This document shows, one piece after another, positions 1-6,681 of a stretch of 35,143 nucleotides of DNA. Below the pieces are notes generated by a model. It saw only the letters and a program-made list of their open reading frames with translations. It ran no database searches and was not told where the DNA came from. This DNA is from a virus. Made by a program: the position numbers and the translations under genes. Every line of letters starts with the position of its first letter. Positions within the stretch are counted from its first letter, which is position 1. The DNA is taken from the IMG/VR virus record IMGVR_UViG_3300008740_000024, positions 1 through 35,143 of that record, one strand, 5' to 3'.

Positions 1-464
1 TATAATAGTTTTCGATATACAGTCATGTATCTCATTCTACCCTCTGTTTCTCTGTCATGAACTTCAGAAGTCCATATGTTAAGTAACTTCCCTGCCTTGT
101 TACCACTTTTATCATCATGTCTTAGAGGAACTCTCTGCTTGTTGTTCCAATACTTTGTAATTAAAATAAGATGTGCTAGTTCATGACATATTACCCCTGC
201 ATTTTGCAGGACTATTAAACCATAATCTTCTATATCATTAATGTATATTTTACAAGAGTTCCTGGTTGTAACACCATGAGGCATACCTGCATTTAAAACA
301 GTATTTCTATTGCTAAGATACATGCCAAAGTCCTTTGTTCTATCAGTAGGGTGTATTTCTATGACATAATCAGTTCCTCTATCCCTGTGTTCAGCTACAT
401 ATTTGTATATGATTTGCCTATACAAAGTCTTGTCTATCTTGTTAGTAGCGAACTTTACTTTCAA
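1..464 (-). CDS. HExxH zinc metallopeptidase-like protein, C-terminus outside window
   Basis: Open leftward frame of 154 codons that runs off the window edge, so the C-terminus is missing. It carries CHELAHL around residues 93-99, a classic HExxH zincin site, and EVHDRE about 40 residues later, which could supply a third metal ligand. The only good start is TTG at 464. It is preceded by a GAGGG ribosome binding site six bases away and overlaps the end of the zinc-ribbon gene upstream. There is no signal peptide, so it probably acts in the cytoplasm or in the virion. Which zincin family it belongs to is not clear; it resembles small SprT/WSS-like or minimal gluzincin proteins. Substrate unknown. 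Confidence 0.75.
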   Translation of the reverse strand, partial: MKVKFATNKIDKTLYRQIIYKYVAEHRDRGTDYVIEIHPTDRTKDFGMYLSNRNTVLNAGMPHGVTTRNSCKIYINDIEDYGLIVLQNAGVICHELAHLILITKYWNNKQRVPLRHDDKSGNKAGKLLNIWTSEVHDRETEGRMRYMTVYRKLL

Positions 465-648
465 TATATTCCCTCTTTCTATCATTTGATCTTGGTCTAA
501 TGGCTAGTAAATTATTGCAACATGGACAGCGTTTGTATTTCTTTGGAAACCAATGTTCACATATACGACACCTGGCATGAGTTAAAAATACATAGCGTTG
601 TGGCCTAGAATTATCATAATATTTACATTGTCCTTTACACATATTCAT
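442..648 (-). CDS. small zinc-ribbon protein, paralogue of the gene at 8963-9181
   Basis: A 68-residue protein with CKGQC at the N-terminus, CRIC in the middle and CPCCN towards the end, followed by a basic tail (RPRSNDRKREYIE). The order CKGxC, aromatic stretch, CxxC, W, CPCC, basic tail is shared with the 72-residue protein at 8963-9181, so the two are paralogues. Its ATG overlaps the stop of the upstream gene (ATGA). Small proteins of this pattern are common in Nitrososphaerota; a nucleic-acid-binding role is inferred from zinc sites plus the basic tail. Confidence 0.75.
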   Translation of the reverse strand: MNMCKGQCKYYDNSRPQRYVFLTHARCRICEHWFPKKYKRCPCCNNLLAIRPRSNDRKREYIESKVRY

Positions 649-767
649 AATAATTCCTCTGCTAGTTTTTGTATTTCCTTTTGTTTAAAATGTATTGATA
701 TTTTATCTTCTCGTATCTGTGAGGCTATCCAATATATCTGTCGTCTAATCTCATCTTTAGTCATCAT
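645..767 (-). CDS. hypothetical protein, about 40 residues
   Basis: Short reading frame starting at ATG 767 (or 764) and ending in an ATGA overlap with the zinc-ribbon gene. It begins MTKDEIRRQIYWIASQI after the first Met and is highly charged and helical (RREDK, KQKEIQKLAEELL). The start lies inside the end of the preceding small gene, so translation is probably coupled. No family recognised. It is accepted because the overlaps are exact and the composition is protein-like. Confidence 0.6.
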   Translation of the reverse strand: MMTKDEIRRQIYWIASQIREDKISIHFKQKEIQKLAEELL

Positions 768-855
768 TATCTTCCTTGTCTATACTTTTCCAAAGTTCAG
801 GTGTATTTCTGTTTTCCCACCATTCAATGCGTTCTTTAAGACTTCTTAATGCCAT
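757..855 (-). CDS. hypothetical micro-protein, 32 residues
   Basis: ATG at 855 is preceded by a clear GAGGT ribosome binding site seven bases upstream, which itself sits in the stop region of the upstream gene. The product starts MALRSLKERIEWWENR and ends in an acidic DKEDNDD. A longer version of this frame starting at 969 exists, but the ribosome binding site favours the short form. Function unknown. Confidence 0.5.
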   Translation of the reverse strand: MALRSLKERIEWWENRNTPELWKSIDKEDNDD

Positions 856-857
856 TT

Positions 858-1040
858 CTACAACCTCAATATTATTATTATTAAATTTGGTAAAGCCATA
901 GCATATCCTATAGAAAATAATATTACATTCAGTTTTAAATAACTTCTGTTCTGTGATTTCATACCACAATGATCACACTTGCCATGACTGTGTAACAAAT
1001 GAAATATGTCTTTCATTTCTGCCAGGTAATCCAACTCCAT
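858..1040 (-). CDS. small protein with a zinc knuckle and hydrophobic C-terminal segment
   Basis: A 60-residue protein with HSHGKCDHCG (residues about 17-26), which could bind one metal ion, followed by a strongly hydrophobic stretch (VILFSIGYAMALPNLIIIIL) that could be a membrane anchor. It sits between two other small leftward genes with little spacing. No family recognised. The second half is rich in A/T-coded hydrophobics, so a chance frame is not excluded. Confidence 0.5.
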   Translation of the reverse strand: MELDYLAEMKDIFHLLHSHGKCDHCGMKSQNRSYLKLNVILFSIGYAMALPNLIIIILRL

Positions 1041-1064
1041 TCGGCTCTTTCTTCATATTCATCA

Positions 1065-1325
1065 TCAATCTTCAACATCAATCAACCCCTTTTCGCCAAA
1101 CCATTGGCAGAACTCTTTGAAGTTTGGATATTCTTCAATAGCCTTGTCTAATGTTACTCTCAACATAGCATAACATTCTTTTGGTGGCATACCATGATTG
1201 TTGAGATAGCCTATCATAGACATCATTTCATGGAACATATCAAGTTGTCTTTTGGCTAGTTTGTCTTTCCAATTATCTGTATCTTTCTTTACTCCATTTT
1301 TGAAAGTTTCTTTCCAATCAGTCAT
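1065..1325 (-). CDS. hypothetical protein, 86 residues
   Basis: Soluble, mostly helical and charged protein beginning MTDWKETFKNGVKKDTDNW. Its ATG overlaps the stop of the upstream gene in an ATGA arrangement, so it belongs to a translationally coupled string (1564-1728, 1322-1567, 1065-1325). No motif or family recognised. Confidence 0.75.
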   Translation of the reverse strand: MTDWKETFKNGVKKDTDNWKDKLAKRQLDMFHEMMSMIGYLNNHGMPPKECYAMLRVTLDKAIEEYPNFKEFCQWFGEKGLIDVED

Positions 1326-1567
1326 TTCGATTCCTCTTTAGATTTCATCTTTTTCCATATGTTTTCATTAGAGTAATAATTCCACCAATCAACAGGGATT
1401 TTATCTCCGTATAATCTTTTAAACTCTTTTGTTTTTGTGTATTTTATCCACCAATTTTTAACCTCACTTTCTGACATGGGTTTTTCTTTTATCTTTTCAT
1501 ATAGACCTTTTTTTCTTGCTATCTCTCTTGCAATTATTTTAGCCTCTTTAATTTCAACAAATGTCAT
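1322..1567 (-). CDS. hypothetical basic protein, 81 residues
   Basis: Lysine-rich helical protein with three tryptophan clusters (NWWIKY, DWWNYY, IWKKM). Start and stop both overlap the neighbours by ATGA, so it is coupled to 1564-1728 and 1065-1325. The basic charge suggests nucleic-acid or protein binding, but no family is recognised. Confidence 0.75.
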   Translation of the reverse strand: MTFVEIKEAKIIAREIARKKGLYEKIKEKPMSESEVKNWWIKYTKTKEFKRLYGDKIPVDWWNYYSNENIWKKMKSKEESK

Positions 1568-1728
1568 TTCGCATCACCATAGTAAATAAGTTTGAAGAAT
1601 GACTTTATTATACCCGTATTTATTTTATCAGGAAACTCATTAAGAACTGCCTCAATCACATCTTCTGGGTAGTTACTCATTAAATAATCTATCATCTCAT
1701 CAACAGGTATATTCTCTATTTCATTCAT
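1564..1728 (-). CDS. hypothetical acidic protein, 54 residues
   Basis: Frame from ATG 1728 to TGA 1564, ending in an ATGA overlap with the next gene. The product starts MNEIENIPVDEMIDYLMSN and is acidic and helical. A second in-frame ATG lies further in. Function unknown; supported mainly by the exact overlap and protein-like sequence. Confidence 0.6.
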   Translation of the reverse strand: MNEIENIPVDEMIDYLMSNYPEDVIEAVLNEFPDKINTGIIKSFFKLIYYGDAK

Positions 1729-1754
1729 GCCCTATACATCAACCATACCATATA

Positions 1755-1931
1755 TTAATCTTCTTCTTTCTCAACATCTTTGAGTTCTTCTATATATGCT
1801 TTGGCCATTATACACAGTTTATTCATAAGTTCCTTGTCAACATCTGCTACCTTATCCTTACTAGCAAAAGCGATCTCATACCAACCCATTAAAACTTTAT
1901 AATCTGTTATGTTTAATTCTACTTCAACCAT
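1755..1931 (-). CDS. hypothetical acidic protein, 58 residues
   Basis: Frame from ATG 1931 to TAA 1755. It begins MVEVELNITDYKVLMGWYEI and ends in an acidic tail (KDVEKEED). The start overlaps the stop of the upstream gene by eight bases (ATGGTTGA), indicating coupling. No family recognised. Confidence 0.65.
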   Translation of the reverse strand: MVEVELNITDYKVLMGWYEIAFASKDKVADVDKELMNKLCIMAKAYIEELKDVEKEED

Positions 1932-2085
1932 TATCCTCTGATTTTCGTTTAGTTTCTCTCTCTATCAGAAGTTTATCCATTATCTTAGTTACTTCTTCTA
2001 TAAATTCCTGGTTGTCAGGGTATTGGTGTGTTTCTAATATCTTGCATAACACCATACATTCTCTTGCAGTAAACTCTATTGTCAT
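1924..2085 (-). CDS. hypothetical protein, 53 residues
   Basis: Start chosen at ATG 2085 (MTIEFTARECMVLCKIL). A longer version from 2160 would run deep into the end of the upstream 355-residue gene and begins with an unlikely composition. The product is helical, with a charged C-terminus (ERETKRKSEDNG). It is coupled to 1755-1931 by an eight-base overlap. Function unknown. Confidence 0.65.
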   Translation of the reverse strand: MTIEFTARECMVLCKILETHQYPDNQEFIEEVTKIMDKLLIERETKRKSEDNG

Positions 2086-2098
2086 GTGTCTACTACGA

Positions 2099-3166
2099 CT
2101 AATCCTTATTAAAAAAGTTTGGGTGGTCGTCAATAAACGATTCACATTGAGGACATTCATCTTTATCTATATGACTAGCAAGTATTCTTTTCTTGTCATA
2201 AGGTTTTAGGTATTTGTCCATTCTCTGATTCTTTAACAATATCTTTGCGAAAGGGCATAAATCACTCCAATCATCATTCATAAGTTTCTTCATTTCATTG
2301 TCCAATTCTTTCAGATATGAATCACTATTGATCGCAAATTTTAATCCTTTAGTAGTCATTGGTTTTACAACTCTGTGACATACATGCTTACATTTCTCTG
2401 CTCTGCATTGTATTGGATCAAGACATTCTCTGCAATTCTTTTCATCTTCCTCTATTTCCCATCTTGACTTGAACTCCCATTGGCCTTCAACAACATGGGC
2501 TAAAGATGTAGTAGCATTTGAAGCTACAATCATAGCCTCATAGTCCATCAATGGAGTTGCAAATCTGCCATCTCTTGCAGTTCTTACATGTTTGCTGACT
2601 TTGGCACATATTGATTTGTCATGTTTTTCCTTGTGTTCCTTTTCCATCTTGATTGCTAGCTTAGCTAATTCTGCTGCAACATAGCAATCCCAATTAGCAT
2701 ATTGCTCTAAGGCATCTTTGGTTTCTTTTATCTTTATATCCTTGCTCAATCCTCTGTCCATATCTCTAATACGCCTTAGTATATCATCTTTGATAACATA
2801 TAGATTCTTTTCAGATATTTCATCAGCGTTGATTAGTTTCTCTTTTTCTTTATACTTGTGTTTGAATTTATCAGGTAATACTCTGTAAAGCCATGACTGA
2901 CTTAATGTTTCAAAGTGTTCTTCCCTAATCTTGTTTAATAATAATGCTATGTCTTGTGGTGTGACTTTCTCATCATTCTTTCTCTGATCACTTGCCTCTT
3001 TCAATCTTTTGATTTTACCAACCAGGAAAGGATTTTGCTCATTAATGGCAACCTCATACTCTTTCGCTAGTTCTAGGACTTTGGGTTTCAGCTTTGTGTT
3101 TGCTGATCCAACAAGAGTTTTAATATCACTAATGATCTTCTCGGTTTTCTTCTGACTATATCCCAT
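2099..3166 (-). CDS. hypothetical protein with C-terminal cysteine clusters, 355 residues
   Basis: Long charged, helical N-terminal two thirds (lysine/glutamate-rich, probably coiled-coil), then a cysteine-rich segment at about residues 245-265 (CRECLDPIQC ... CKHVCH) and a final CPQC near residue 340. These could form one or two zinc sites. It is the first gene after a recognisable promoter (3183-3198) and may start the leftward group of small genes. The position next to replication genes suggests a DNA-related role, but no family is recognised. Confidence 0.8.
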   Translation of the reverse strand: MGYSQKKTEKIISDIKTLVGSANTKLKPKVLELAKEYEVAINEQNPFLVGKIKRLKEASDQRKNDEKVTPQDIALLLNKIREEHFETLSQSWLYRVLPDKFKHKYKEKEKLINADEISEKNLYVIKDDILRRIRDMDRGLSKDIKIKETKDALEQYANWDCYVAAELAKLAIKMEKEHKEKHDKSICAKVSKHVRTARDGRFATPLMDYEAMIVASNATTSLAHVVEGQWEFKSRWEIEEDEKNCRECLDPIQCRAEKCKHVCHRVVKPMTTKGLKFAINSDSYLKELDNEMKKLMNDDWSDLCPFAKILLKNQRMDKYLKPYDKKRILASHIDKDECPQCESFIDDHPNFFNKD

Positions 3167-3182
3167 ACAATATGTTTATATA

Positions 3183-3198
3183 TATGGTATATAAGTTA
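3183..3198 (-). promoter_or_regulatory. promoter box TAACTTATATACCATA for the gene at 2099-3166
   Basis: Sense sequence TAACTTATATACCATA, with the TATATA core about 22-29 nt before the start codon, fits an archaeal BRE/TATA element for a leaderless transcript. The identical 16 bases occur before the gene at 31492 at the same distance, with ACTTA ending 26 nt before the start in both. Confidence 0.7.
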
Positions 3199-3200
3199 GA

Positions 3201-3884
3201 TTATTTCTTCTCAACCAATCTAGCAATCTGTTCTGTCAGGTTGTTTATTGCATTGATTTTGGCAATCTGTATTAAATGCCCCTCTTTTGCATTGACAATC
3301 ATACCAAATGAATCACCCTGTTTTGATTTGTTTGGGTGTAAATCTGAAGTTATCTCTAATGCTGTAGCTTCAAATTCTTCTTCCTGGTCTATCAAATGCT
3401 GTAACTTAGCCAAAACTTCAGGACTTGGATTGCTCCATTGAACTTCTGCATAGCTAGTGGGCTTTGCCTGGTCAACAACTTTATCAACCGTTCCAACAGG
3501 TGTGCAATTAGTGTGCTGAACTTGATTACCTTTTGATCTATCTGGCCAATAGTTAATCTGTTCGCCAACTGCAATCTTGTCGTTACAAGAAAAACATTTT
3601 CCTGCATACTTTGATTTCATGGTTTTATATTCTGTAGCCATGTTCTGTATCTTGCAACTTCCCTCTATTAAATGTTCCGTTTTACTCCATGCTTCACGCC
3701 AAAACCATTTGACATTATTTTCTTTACCAAATATACCGTTAGGTGTTTTACCATCTTTAGTTATAATGTTACCATCTTTACCATATCTAGCTTCAAAATA
3801 AATAGGAATACCACACCCTCTAGGGCATGGTCTTTCTTTTGTCCTGTATGCCTGGTCAGGAATGTTTTTGTCGAATAGCAACAA
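3201..3884 (-). CDS. hypothetical protein with zinc-binding cysteines, 227 residues
   Basis: The N-terminal third has CPRGCGIPIYFE followed by a glycine-rich loop. The middle has KCFSCNDKIAVGEQINYWPD with a later HTNC, resembling a treble-clef or PARP-finger-like metal site (CxxC ... HxxC). The C-terminal part is helical, with a lysine-rich end. The start overlaps the end of the upstream gene by 29 bases. Neighbouring nuclease genes suggest a DNA transaction role. No family assigned. Confidence 0.75.
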   Translation of the reverse strand: MLLFDKNIPDQAYRTKERPCPRGCGIPIYFEARYGKDGNIITKDGKTPNGIFGKENNVKWFWREAWSKTEHLIEGSCKIQNMATEYKTMKSKYAGKCFSCNDKIAVGEQINYWPDRSKGNQVQHTNCTPVGTVDKVVDQAKPTSYAEVQWSNPSPEVLAKLQHLIDQEEEFEATALEITSDLHPNKSKQGDSFGMIVNAKEGHLIQIAKINAINNLTEQIARLVEKK

Positions 3885-4167
3885 GTTCCTTACTCGTGTA
3901 TGTTTTCAAAGGCTCACCCGAATCATCAGTCAAAACAGCTCCCATCTGTTCAACACACATTGTTTTAAAAGCTTCGACAGCATACTTTGTGTTTGAATCT
4001 GCAATTCCTAACATTAACTGATCCAATGATATTGGGTTGTTTGGATCAATGTTCAATGTTACAGCAACCTTTGAAGCCTTTGCAAACCTCTCTAATTTTA
4101 AGTGCAGAGGCTCTGCTGTTTTTACTACTGTGGTCTTATCTACTATTGTGTTTTCCAAAGTCGTCAT
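3856..4167 (-). CDS. hypothetical protein, 103 residues
   Basis: Soluble helical protein (MTTLENTIVDKTTVVKTAEP) with no recognised motif. It overlaps the Hjc-like gene upstream by 32 bases and the zinc protein downstream by 29 bases, so it is part of a dense operon. Function unknown. Confidence 0.7.
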   Translation of the reverse strand: MTTLENTIVDKTTVVKTAEPLHLKLERFAKASKVAVTLNIDPNNPISLDQLMLGIADSNTKYAVEAFKTMCVEQMGAVLTDDSGEPLKTYTSKELVAIRQKHS

Positions 4168-4504
4168 TACCCTTTAAGTCTAAAGACTTTATATTAATCT
4201 TCTGATCATCAGTAGTTCTAAATGCTATTCTGCCCTTTTCCTTATAGGCTATCAATACTTGGCCTTGCCATTTCTTTTCTTTCAATCTCTTTCGTTCATC
4301 AGGCTTTACATATCCGTTTAACTTAGCCTGTATTAACAATGGAAAGTTAAACCAATGCTCTTTAACAAAAGGTGGTATTGCTATTATGTCATACAATCCC
4401 TTGCTACCATATGCCCTCATGCAATAGTAACCTCTCTTTCTAAAAAATCCCATGACAGAGTATTCAAAGTTTCTTCCTCTAACGTAATTTGTGGCGTATG
4501 CCAT
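4136..4504 (-). CDS. hjc: Holliday junction resolvase, Hjc-like (PD-(D/E)XK fold)
   Basis: A 122-residue protein, matching the usual 120-140 of archaeal Hjc. Visible family features are GRNFEYSV (E14 region), RKRGYYCMRAYGSKGLYD with the catalytic Asp at about residue 39, and LLIQAKLNG, where Q59-A-K61 takes the place of the usual E-x-K. Hjc cleaves four-way junctions. In a virus it would resolve recombination or replication intermediates and clear branched DNA before packaging. It overlaps the membrane protein gene upstream by 26 bases. Confidence is good for the fold, slightly less for strict Hjc specificity. Confidence 0.85.
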   Translation of the reverse strand: MAYATNYVRGRNFEYSVMGFFRKRGYYCMRAYGSKGLYDIIAIPPFVKEHWFNFPLLIQAKLNGYVKPDERKRLKEKKWQGQVLIAYKEKGRIAFRTTDDQKINIKSLDLKGNDDFGKHNSR

Positions 4505-4733
4505 GTGTGTATATCAATGATATTACAGTTGCTAAACTAATAAGTTCGACTAAATCAACACCGTATAATAGAAAGTCAATTACAGGGTGTATTCTGCTTA
4601 TGTTTCCCATTTCAAAATACATGTCAGCGTTCCATGCCATGTGAGGAATTTGTATTATATGAATGATCAATAGGAATATTAATGATCCTTTGAGTTGTTT
4701 CTCATACCAATCCCAAAATCTATTCCACATCAT
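4479..4733 (-). CDS. small membrane protein, two transmembrane segments
   Basis: 84 residues with hydrophobic segments at about 15-33 (LKGSLIFLLIIHIIQIPHM) and 52-75 (IDFLLYGVDLVELISLATVISL). Aromatic and basic residues sit at the N-terminus and a basic tail at the C-terminus. ATGA overlap with the HExxH gene upstream indicates coupling. Role unknown; its early-block location argues against it being the lysis holin. Confidence 0.75.
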   Translation of the reverse strand: MMWNRFWDWYEKQLKGSLIFLLIIHIIQIPHMAWNADMYFEMGNISRIHPVIDFLLYGVDLVELISLATVISLIYTHGIRHKLR

Positions 4734-4975
4734 TCTATATATTCATCTGCCCATTGTAATAAAAAGATTACTCTTTCTTCTTGTGATTCATCTATATCAT
4801 CAGTTTCTTCAAGTTCAGCAAGACAATGATGCATGACTTCATGGTTTATTGTTTTACATATGTCATGTATATCCTCATGCATACCTAAGTATATTAATGC
4901 CCTCTTTGTTGATTCATAGTAAATCCCCCTATTATCATCTTTCCTACATAGAAAATCTATTTTTAAGTTCGGCAT
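4730..4975 (-). CDS. minimal HExxH metallopeptidase-like protein, 81 residues
   Basis: Contains INHEVMHHCLAELEE, with HExxH at residues 45-49 and a nearby acidic helix. There is no signal peptide. At 81 residues it is far shorter than typical proteases and close to minimal zincin folds. It is one of three HExxH proteins in this window. Proteolytic activity is inferred only from the motif; the protein could instead be a metal-binding regulator. Confidence 0.7.
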   Translation of the reverse strand: MPNLKIDFLCRKDDNRGIYYESTKRALIYLGMHEDIHDICKTINHEVMHHCLAELEETDDIDESQEERVIFLLQWADEYIE

Positions 4976-4978
4976 ATA

Positions 4979-5101
4979 TCAACTTACCACCATTTTTTTA
5001 TCAGAAGAAAATTTCTCATGGAGTTCTATACAGCACTCACACTCATCTTTCCTGCATTGTTCTTCTTCCCAATGAAAGCATATACCACAAACACACTCCA
5101 T
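4979..5101 (-). CDS. cysteine-rich micro-protein, 40 residues
   Basis: Starts at ATG 5101 in a TAATG overlap with the exonuclease stop and ends at TGA 4979. The start MECVCGICFHWEEEQC and the following CECC give seven cysteines plus histidine in the first 30 residues, enough for one or two zinc sites. A short linker leads to the HExxH gene. Probably a small zinc-binding protein; partner unknown. Confidence 0.65.
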   Translation of the reverse strand: MECVCGICFHWEEEQCRKDECECCIELHEKFSSDKKMVVS

Positions 5102-5835
5102 TAGACACTTGCACCACCGACAGCTACACGCTTCATCTCTTTAAGAAGAACGTCAAAGTTCTGCCATACATCTATCTCACAATGTTCACAGATATACTTC
5201 ATACTGCTTTTCCATTTTGGGTGATCCTTGTAATATACATTCTTCCATATGTCCAAATTAACTGAAGTCTTATCGTCATATCCACCAACTATCTTCCCTG
5301 CATTTCTTAGACTGTTGCCACCTGAATTATAAAGATTATATTTATTCTTCGTTATTCGCCAGGTATCTATTATTCTAAATTCATTATATGATGGAACTAG
5401 CTTGTCCTGTTTTGTCAAGTGACACCTAGCAGTTACATAAGGTAGATCAAACTTTGAAATATAATGTCCTGCAACTATATCAGCTCTTGACAATTCATCA
5501 GCTAGTGTTTGTAAAATACGAATATCAAAGTCAAAGTTCTTTGTCTTATAACCCCTTTTCATATCTTCAGGGAGTAGGCAATCATATATCATTTCTTGTT
5601 TGTCAGTAAGTATATCCCAATTCAATGCATACCAACATATTACAAACCCCATTCGAGCATCAAAGTTTATTGATTCTATATCAAAGATTATGAAATTTCT
5701 GTAGCCTTTCATCAACCATCTATACTGTTCCTTGCTTAGATTATCACAATCAAATAGATAGTCCACTTCAAACTCATGTAGTTTTCGGTGGTTGTCAAAC
5801 CTTTCTTGTATTTCAGCTTTGTTTAGATTTCTCAT
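5101..5835 (-). CDS. DEDD-type 3'-5' exonuclease, PolB-exonuclease-like
   Basis: Start set at ATG 5835 (MRNLNKAEIQERF), which has a GAGGT ribosome binding site five bases upstream; a longer frame from 5880 lacks one. Motif Exo I is FIIFDIESINFD, Exo II is GHYISKFDLPYV, and Exo III is near YICEHCEIDVWQNFD. This is the RNase H-like fold seen in the proofreading domains of family B polymerases and in stand-alone exonucleases. No polymerase domain is attached. It may process DNA ends in replication or recombination together with the Hjc-like resolvase. It overlaps the upstream gene by 23 bases. Confidence 0.8.
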   Translation of the reverse strand: MRNLNKAEIQERFDNHRKLHEFEVDYLFDCDNLSKEQYRWLMKGYRNFIIFDIESINFDARMGFVICWYALNWDILTDKQEMIYDCLLPEDMKRGYKTKNFDFDIRILQTLADELSRADIVAGHYISKFDLPYVTARCHLTKQDKLVPSYNEFRIIDTWRITKNKYNLYNSGGNSLRNAGKIVGGYDDKTSVNLDIWKNVYYKDHPKWKSSMKYICEHCEIDVWQNFDVLLKEMKRVAVGGASV

Positions 5836-6031
5836 TTTTAACCTCGAACTTTTCCTGGAACTCTGTCCATTGACTGTCATTCATCTTTGTAACTTTTATA
5901 GGCTTTTGTGTCAAAAGGATTGTTGTGTTTTCCCAATCCTCACATGCTTCTTCAAGCTTTCGTTTCAATACTTTGATTTCTTTTTCGTCAAAGTTCTCTG
6001 CATGAATTATAGCTAAACGCTTTTCTTCCAA
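5813..6031 (-). CDS. hypothetical charged protein, 72 residues
   Basis: Begins at TTG 6031 (MEEKRLAIIHAENFDEKEIK) with no strong ribosome binding site. The protein is helical and charged, probably coiled-coil. It ends inside the start region of the exonuclease gene and carries that gene's ribosome binding site. Function unknown. Confidence 0.6.
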   Translation of the reverse strand: MEEKRLAIIHAENFDEKEIKVLKRKLEEACEDWENTTILLTQKPIKVTKMNDSQWTEFQEKFEVKNEKSKQS

Positions 6032-6062
6032 TGATTTACTGTGATCATATCATACTAATAAA

Positions 6063-6278
6063 CTACATTTTTGCAAAATGTCCGTCTTGTCTTGGATCAC
6101 ATTCGGGGTTTCCATTGTATATACAAGCAGGACATCTATCCTTACCACGCTTAATCCATGATGTAGAACAACCCTTATGTCTTGACAAACGCCACTTGCC
6201 CGTTCTAGCATGATGTTCGTGATCCCATGACAGTCCTGTTTCGCCACAGAACTTGCAAGTTTTATCGCTTACGCCAAA
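6063..6278 (-). CDS. HNH/treble-clef-like zinc domain frame without a start codon, +1 to the methyltransferase
   Basis: Open frame of 71 codons reading CKFCGETGLSWDHEHH, then RHKGC and CPACIYNGNPEC. The CxxC, DHEHH and later CPAC order resembles a small HNH/endonuclease VII-like zinc nuclease. It has no ATG, GTG or TTG before the first cysteines and is closed upstream by TGA at 6279-6281. It lies in the +1 frame of the methyltransferase and overlaps its stop. Skipping one base at that stop (cga t aaa act) would fuse the two. It is either a programmed +1 frameshift product, a decayed or assembly-disrupted fusion, or a gene using an unusual start. Confidence 0.55.
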   Translation of the reverse strand, partial: FGVSDKTCKFCGETGLSWDHEHHARTGKWRLSRHKGCSTSWIKRGKDRCPACIYNGNPECDPRQDGHFAKM

Positions 6279-6681
6279 TCACCACCATATATGCATTTCT
6301 AGCTTGAAACTTTGTAGGTATTTTATTCTTGTTAAACTTTATTCTTCCCTGTGGTTGAGCATAATATTCTGCATGATTCTCTATGCATTTATGCCAAAAC
6401 TTTGATGATACTGTATTAGCAGGTATGAACATCATAATGTTAATATTTTGCCTACGCCATTGTTGGTATGCTTTTTCAACAAATAATCCTGTAATAGAAT
6501 GTGGTGGATTACACCATACATCTTCAGTCCAATCTTCTTCAAGTCCATCTTTAAGATACTTTTTGCATAATGTGTTATTCTCATTTGCTGCTGCATCAAT
6601 TTGTGGAAACATCTTGTATTTTTTGCATAAATCTCTATACAGTTGTATTGGTGTTTCAAACTCATCATCTTTCGGGATCAA
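6262..6681 (-). CDS. dam: phage-type DNA N-6-adenine methyltransferase
   Basis: 139 residues in the Dam-like phage family (DNA_N-6-adenine_MTase type). It opens with DEFETPIQLYRDL, has the AdoMet-side IDAAANENN (residues 28-36), and the catalytic motif WCNPPH at 56-61 (NPPH, a variant of DPPY). It would transfer methyl groups from AdoMet to adenine in viral DNA, possibly to escape host restriction or mark replicated DNA. It overlaps the MCM gene by 17 bases. Its 3' end overlaps a zinc-domain frame (6063-6278) that may be its natural C-terminal extension. Confidence 0.85.
   Translation of the reverse strand: MIPKDDEFETPIQLYRDLCKKYKMFPQIDAAANENNTLCKKYLKDGLEEDWTEDVWCNPPHSITGLFVEKAYQQWRRQNINIMMFIPANTVSSKFWHKCIENHAEYYAQPQGRIKFNKNKIPTKFQARNAYMVVIWRKR

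Noticed and set aside
757-969. 70-residue version of the micro-gene starting at 969
   Set aside because: It overlaps the zinc-knuckle membrane gene almost completely, and the GAGGT ribosome binding site points to ATG 855.
4849-5265. 138-residue rightward frame across the exonuclease end
   Set aside because: Antisense to the exonuclease, the cysteine-rich micro-gene and the HExxH gene; composition is Tyr/Leu/His-rich as expected of a shadow.
6050-6247. 65-residue leftward frame from GTG 6247
   Set aside because: It lies over the CxxC/DHEHH zinc-domain frame in a different register and has a less protein-like composition; the cysteine pattern supports the other frame.
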